DNA from: G942493375 sp942493375
GTDB taxonomy: Bacteria; Armatimonadota; UBA5829
Length of the DNA: 64,000 nucleotides
Assembly (NCBI GenBank): GCA_942493375.1
Contig: OW818698.1
Location: 1,240,001-1,304,000 of the forward strand
Direction: 5' to 3'
The notes below the pieces were generated by a model that was not told where the DNA came from, did no database searches, and saw only the letters and a program-made list of their open reading frames with translations. Positions 61,369 to 64,000 of the stretch are shown one piece after another (positions within the stretch are counted from its first letter, which is position 1; each line of letters begins with the position of its first letter). A program made the translations under genes and the position numbers.

Positions 61369-62553
61369 ATGGGTGCTGATTGTCGGAGTAAGGTTACTAT
61401 TGAGGATTTCAGTGTGTTTCTGGACCTCAGGGATCAGGGGTTTGGGGATGTTATCAGCGGGATTCTGTTTACCGAGGATAATGGAGACCTGACTTTTCGG
61501 TTCGGGCACAGTTTGATTTCGGACTATACCGAAGATGACTGGGTCGGCACACATTTGTTTGCAGTTACCTCGAAAGATAACGGAAAGACCTGGAGCGCTC
61601 CGGAGCGGGTCACTCATCCGAGAGTAAAGGACCTGAAAAGGGAGAGTTTCTCGTTCGGGCCGTTCTTCCGCACAAAAGAGGGAACTGTGTTGTATTCGGG
61701 TATACATCAAGTTCTGGACGCCGAAGATGGAACCTGCCACCACGATATGTCTCTACGGGACTATATGCTGCTGTATGCACGCAGAGAAAAAGGTGAGTCC
61801 GAAGTCAATATCGTCGAATGGCCATCGGGCACCTACATGGGTGAGCAGTTCCTGGAGGGAGGTTTCCAGCTTCCATCAGGCAGGCTTGTTTTCACCATGT
61901 GGGGAATTGAGACCAGGGGTGAAAACTGGCGATGCGGGGTGCTGATAAGTGATGACGACGGAAAGAACTGGCGATTTAATGTTGTCGGCTATGAACCGGA
62001 CTTAGCTATCCGCTATAATCCTGATCAACCTGCAGGATTCAACGAGCAGACATTGTTCTACACGAAAGATGGAACGATCGTTTCCATAATCCGGGGACGC
62101 GAGGAACTTGGGCGCGGTGTTCCTGGTGGAAGCAATCTGGATACATGGTTCTTCCGGTCGGAATCAAGCGACGATGGTGAGACCTGGACAAAACCTGAAC
62201 CGACTAATCTCCCCGGCACCGGTGCAACCAGCGGTCTGGGGCTGACTCTGCCGGATGGCTCCCTGCTAATCGGCTGCCGGATCCCCTACTCCCGGGAATA
62301 CTATGATCTCCCGGAAAAAGACCTGTTCGGACTGAACCTGGCCCGCAGTTTTGATAATGGCAGGACCTGGACTCCGGAGAAAATTATTCAGCGGGATCCC
62401 GAAGGATACGCATTCAATTCACATCACTGCGCTATGAATGGATTCTTTAAGAAGATATCCGAGAATGAGTATGAATACTACTTTGGATTCTTCGGGCACT
62501 CCTATGAACCTAAGTTTCAGCGTATGTTGAAGGTAAGGTTGAGGGTTGAGTGA
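61369..62553 (+). CDS. Sialidase-like (Asp-box) protein
   Basis: 394-aa six-bladed-propeller-type protein with four Asp-boxes: SKDNGKTW, SDDDGKNW, SSDDGETW and SFDNGRTW. LDLRDQGFGDVISGIL opens the domain. It lacks a signal peptide. Members of this superfamily include true sialidases and proteins with other or no hydrolytic activity. The arginine triad cannot be confirmed by eye, so the activity is uncertain. ATG 61369 is chosen because GGAGG lies six bases upstream. An earlier in-frame ATG-type start at 61303 would add repeat-derived residues. It follows the aminotransferase gene and precedes a secreted glycosidase-like gene by 47 bases. Confidence 0.8.
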   Translation: MGADCRSKVTIEDFSVFLDLRDQGFGDVISGILFTEDNGDLTFRFGHSLISDYTEDDWVGTHLFAVTSKDNGKTWSAPERVTHPRVKDLKRESFSFGPFFRTKEGTVLYSGIHQVLDAEDGTCHHDMSLRDYMLLYARREKGESEVNIVEWPSGTYMGEQFLEGGFQLPSGRLVFTMWGIETRGENWRCGVLISDDDGKNWRFNVVGYEPDLAIRYNPDQPAGFNEQTLFYTKDGTIVSIIRGREELGRGVPGGSNLDTWFFRSESSDDGETWTKPEPTNLPGTGATSGLGLTLPDGSLLIGCRIPYSREYYDLPEKDLFGLNLARSFDNGRTWTPEKIIQRDPEGYAFNSHHCAMNGFFKKISENEYEYYFGFFGHSYEPKFQRMLKVRLRVE

Positions 62554-62600
62554 TTGAGCATCATGATTCACCACATTGCTGAACAGGAGATATTTCAAAG

Positions 62601-64000
62601 ATGATAACTACCACGATCAAGCGGGTTTTCGGTGTTTTAACAGGGATTTTATGTCTATCAATATTAATGCCCCGGAGTTCATCTGCTGAAAGACTGTGGT
62701 GGGATGGCAGTAAAGATAATGAGACTACAACACTAAAACTTCTGAGCGACAATGCAGGATACTGGGGAGACTCAGTTGTAACGGGAGTTACTTATGACTA
62801 TGAAACCAAGCTTTCCGGAACTGGGGACATACTGGGAGATAAAGCAGAAAAGTTTGGGCGCAGGCTTTTAGATGGCAGGCGGAAAGGTGATTGGGGTGAC
62901 TGGGTAGTCCCGGTTGGGGTAGATGCTGGACCACTGACTGTAAAATTCGACTTTAAAATGCCCTGTTCATTCAGCGAGATCGATCTTGCATCCAGGACGG
63001 AGAGGTTTTCGGTCAGGATAGAATCCAGTAACACAGATACAGGTTCCTGGAAGTCGATCTATGAGATAAGTTATCAAGATTGTCTACCCAGGCAATTACA
63101 CAGGATAGTCCTTTCAAAACCTGAGACAGGTCGCTATTTAAGACTCACTTTACAGGGCACAGACAAAACGGAACTCGACGAAGTACTGGTCTGGGGGGAT
63201 GCACAGAACAGCGATACTATACCGGACTCCTATAGATCAATCGGAGCAACTGCCAACATGATGGAATTGCAGTCAAAATCCATCCCCGGTATCGACAGTA
63301 CATCATTTACCTCATCGCAATTTGAGCAGTGGCTAAGTAAGCTCGGAAAATTAGCAAAAAAACCCGCCGTATGGTCAAAAGTGGCTGACTGGGATAGTAT
63401 TTCAAACGAACCGATATTGCCCTCACCACAAAAACTGCTTAAAAACATTCCTCTGCTTCTGACAAGAAATGAAACGGAGGCTGCAGCGATTGCTCTAACC
63501 AGCACAGTTTTTGAAAATCCACGTACCCTGGAGATTTCTCTCAGCCAGTTTAAAAGAGTCGGATCTAATGAAAACGTCAGCGGGATAAAAGGCAGACTCC
63601 TTGTCTTTGGTGCTATTAAATCCCGCAACTACGGCACCGTACTCAGCCCGTTATTCGCTGCGGACAACCTGCTGGGTAAAGGACTGATGGAGAAATATCT
63701 GACAAACGGTTATGGGTTAAGGAACTTCCCCAAGGTTACCTTATCACCAGGTGGATCCATAGTCTTCTGGGTGAGAGTTACAACTGACGGAGCTCAGCCC
63801 GGAGTATATGAAGCCAAACTCTCATATAAGGGTGGAAGTCCTGTTACAGTCCGTGCCGAAGTTGTTAATGTGACATTACCCTCTCCGCTGGCATTCATAA
63901 GAACGTGGGGAGAGACAACCCGTATGTTTCCTTTTGAATATGGAGACCGGATGCAGCGCGAAGTATCCAGTGCCCAGTCGATGGGGATTAGCGTATGGGG
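62601..64000 (+). CDS. Secreted DUF4091-like protein, 3' end outside window
   Basis: An open frame of at least 466 codons runs off the window end without a stop. Signal peptide VFGVLTGILCLSILMPRSSS. Then a discoidin-like N-terminal segment (FDFKMPCSFSEIDLASRTER, RYLRLTLQGTDKTELDEVLV), a helical linker and a beta-sandwich of the kind that precedes DUF4091/GH123-like catalytic domains (NETEAAAIALTSTVF, GSIVFWVRVTTDGAQPGVYE). The catalytic part would lie beyond 64000, beginning near MFPFEYGD. It resembles the product of 29578-32139 in layout. AGGAGA lies ten bases before ATG 62601. It probably continues the glycan-degradation cluster. Confidence 0.75.
   Translation, partial: MITTTIKRVFGVLTGILCLSILMPRSSSAERLWWDGSKDNETTTLKLLSDNAGYWGDSVVTGVTYDYETKLSGTGDILGDKAEKFGRRLLDGRRKGDWGDWVVPVGVDAGPLTVKFDFKMPCSFSEIDLASRTERFSVRIESSNTDTGSWKSIYEISYQDCLPRQLHRIVLSKPETGRYLRLTLQGTDKTELDEVLVWGDAQNSDTIPDSYRSIGATANMMELQSKSIPGIDSTSFTSSQFEQWLSKLGKLAKKPAVWSKVADWDSISNEPILPSPQKLLKNIPLLLTRNETEAAAIALTSTVFENPRTLEISLSQFKRVGSNENVSGIKGRLLVFGAIKSRNYGTVLSPLFAADNLLGKGLMEKYLTNGYGLRNFPKVTLSPGGSIVFWVRVTTDGAQPGVYEAKLSYKGGSPVTVRAEVVNVTLPSPLAFIRTWGETTRMFPFEYGDRMQREVSSAQSMGISVW

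Noticed and set aside
1..64000. tRNA or rRNA genes
   Set aside because: No cloverleaf-like or rRNA-like sequence was recognised by eye. A tRNAscan or Infernal run would be decisive.

Overview
The window looks like chromosomal DNA of a free-living, carbohydrate-degrading bacterium, most likely of the phylum Armatimonadota. The best pointers are two short secreted prepilin-like proteins. Their N-termini read FTLIELLVVIAIIAILAAI followed by LFPVFAKAR and a Q-YVQDYDETYP block, and they end in an H-x9-DG motif. Both sit near a LacI-type regulator and exported glycosidase-like proteins. This assignment rests on pattern recognition and no search was run. TTG start codons preceded by good Shine-Dalgarno sequences are common, and intergenic gaps are packed with short palindromic repeats.

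Layout. 0-2.5 kb: substrate-binding protein (cut by the window edge) and double ATPase of a ribose/galactose-type ABC importer, with no permease in view. 2.6-12.2 kb: secreted carbohydrate-active proteins, namely a beta-helix protein, a TIM-barrel-like protein and two tandem paralogues fusing a GHL10-like barrel to an Asp-box sialidase-like domain. 12.3-18.3 kb: LacI regulator with a clear promoter and paired dyads, two prepilin-like proteins, a secreted glycosidase-like protein and an MFS transporter. 18.4-20.0 kb: AAA ATPase/TOPRIM-like pair. 20.2-28.2 kb: Ntn amidase, DUF4037 nucleotidyltransferase, UroD-like protein, DUF2294 protein, a possible small RNA or attenuator, a PEP carboxykinase-aminotransferase fusion and a beta-carbonic-anhydrase-like protein. 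28.2-35.1 kb: ADP-ribosylglycohydrolase, DUF4091-like protein, ferredoxin-type aldo-keto reductase and a glycosidase-like protein.

35.7-46.8 kb is an accessory island, visibly AT-rich in its first 8 kb. It carries a PARIS-like ATPase/DUF4435 pair and a three-gene soluble phosphorelay operon behind an exact-consensus promoter. The first phosphorelay protein fuses two S1-like OB folds to receiver, GAF and histidine-kinase modules. The island then has a SEC-C protein flanked by duplicated sequence, a remnant of the neighbouring Xre gene, and an Xre-ImmA/PIN toxin-antitoxin-like pair.

47-64 kb returns to glycan degradation. It holds a GH95/DUF5703-like protein, a DUF4838 protein, a GH95 and a GH29 fucosidase, an SGNH hydrolase, a DegT-type aminotransferase, a sialidase-like protein and a secreted protein cut by the window end. 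Together these suggest use of fucose-containing or otherwise decorated glycans.

The most unusual items are the S1-kinase phosphorelay beside the PARIS-like pair, the PEPCK-aminotransferase fusion, and the dense set of inverted-repeat families, some of which behave like non-autonomous mobile elements.
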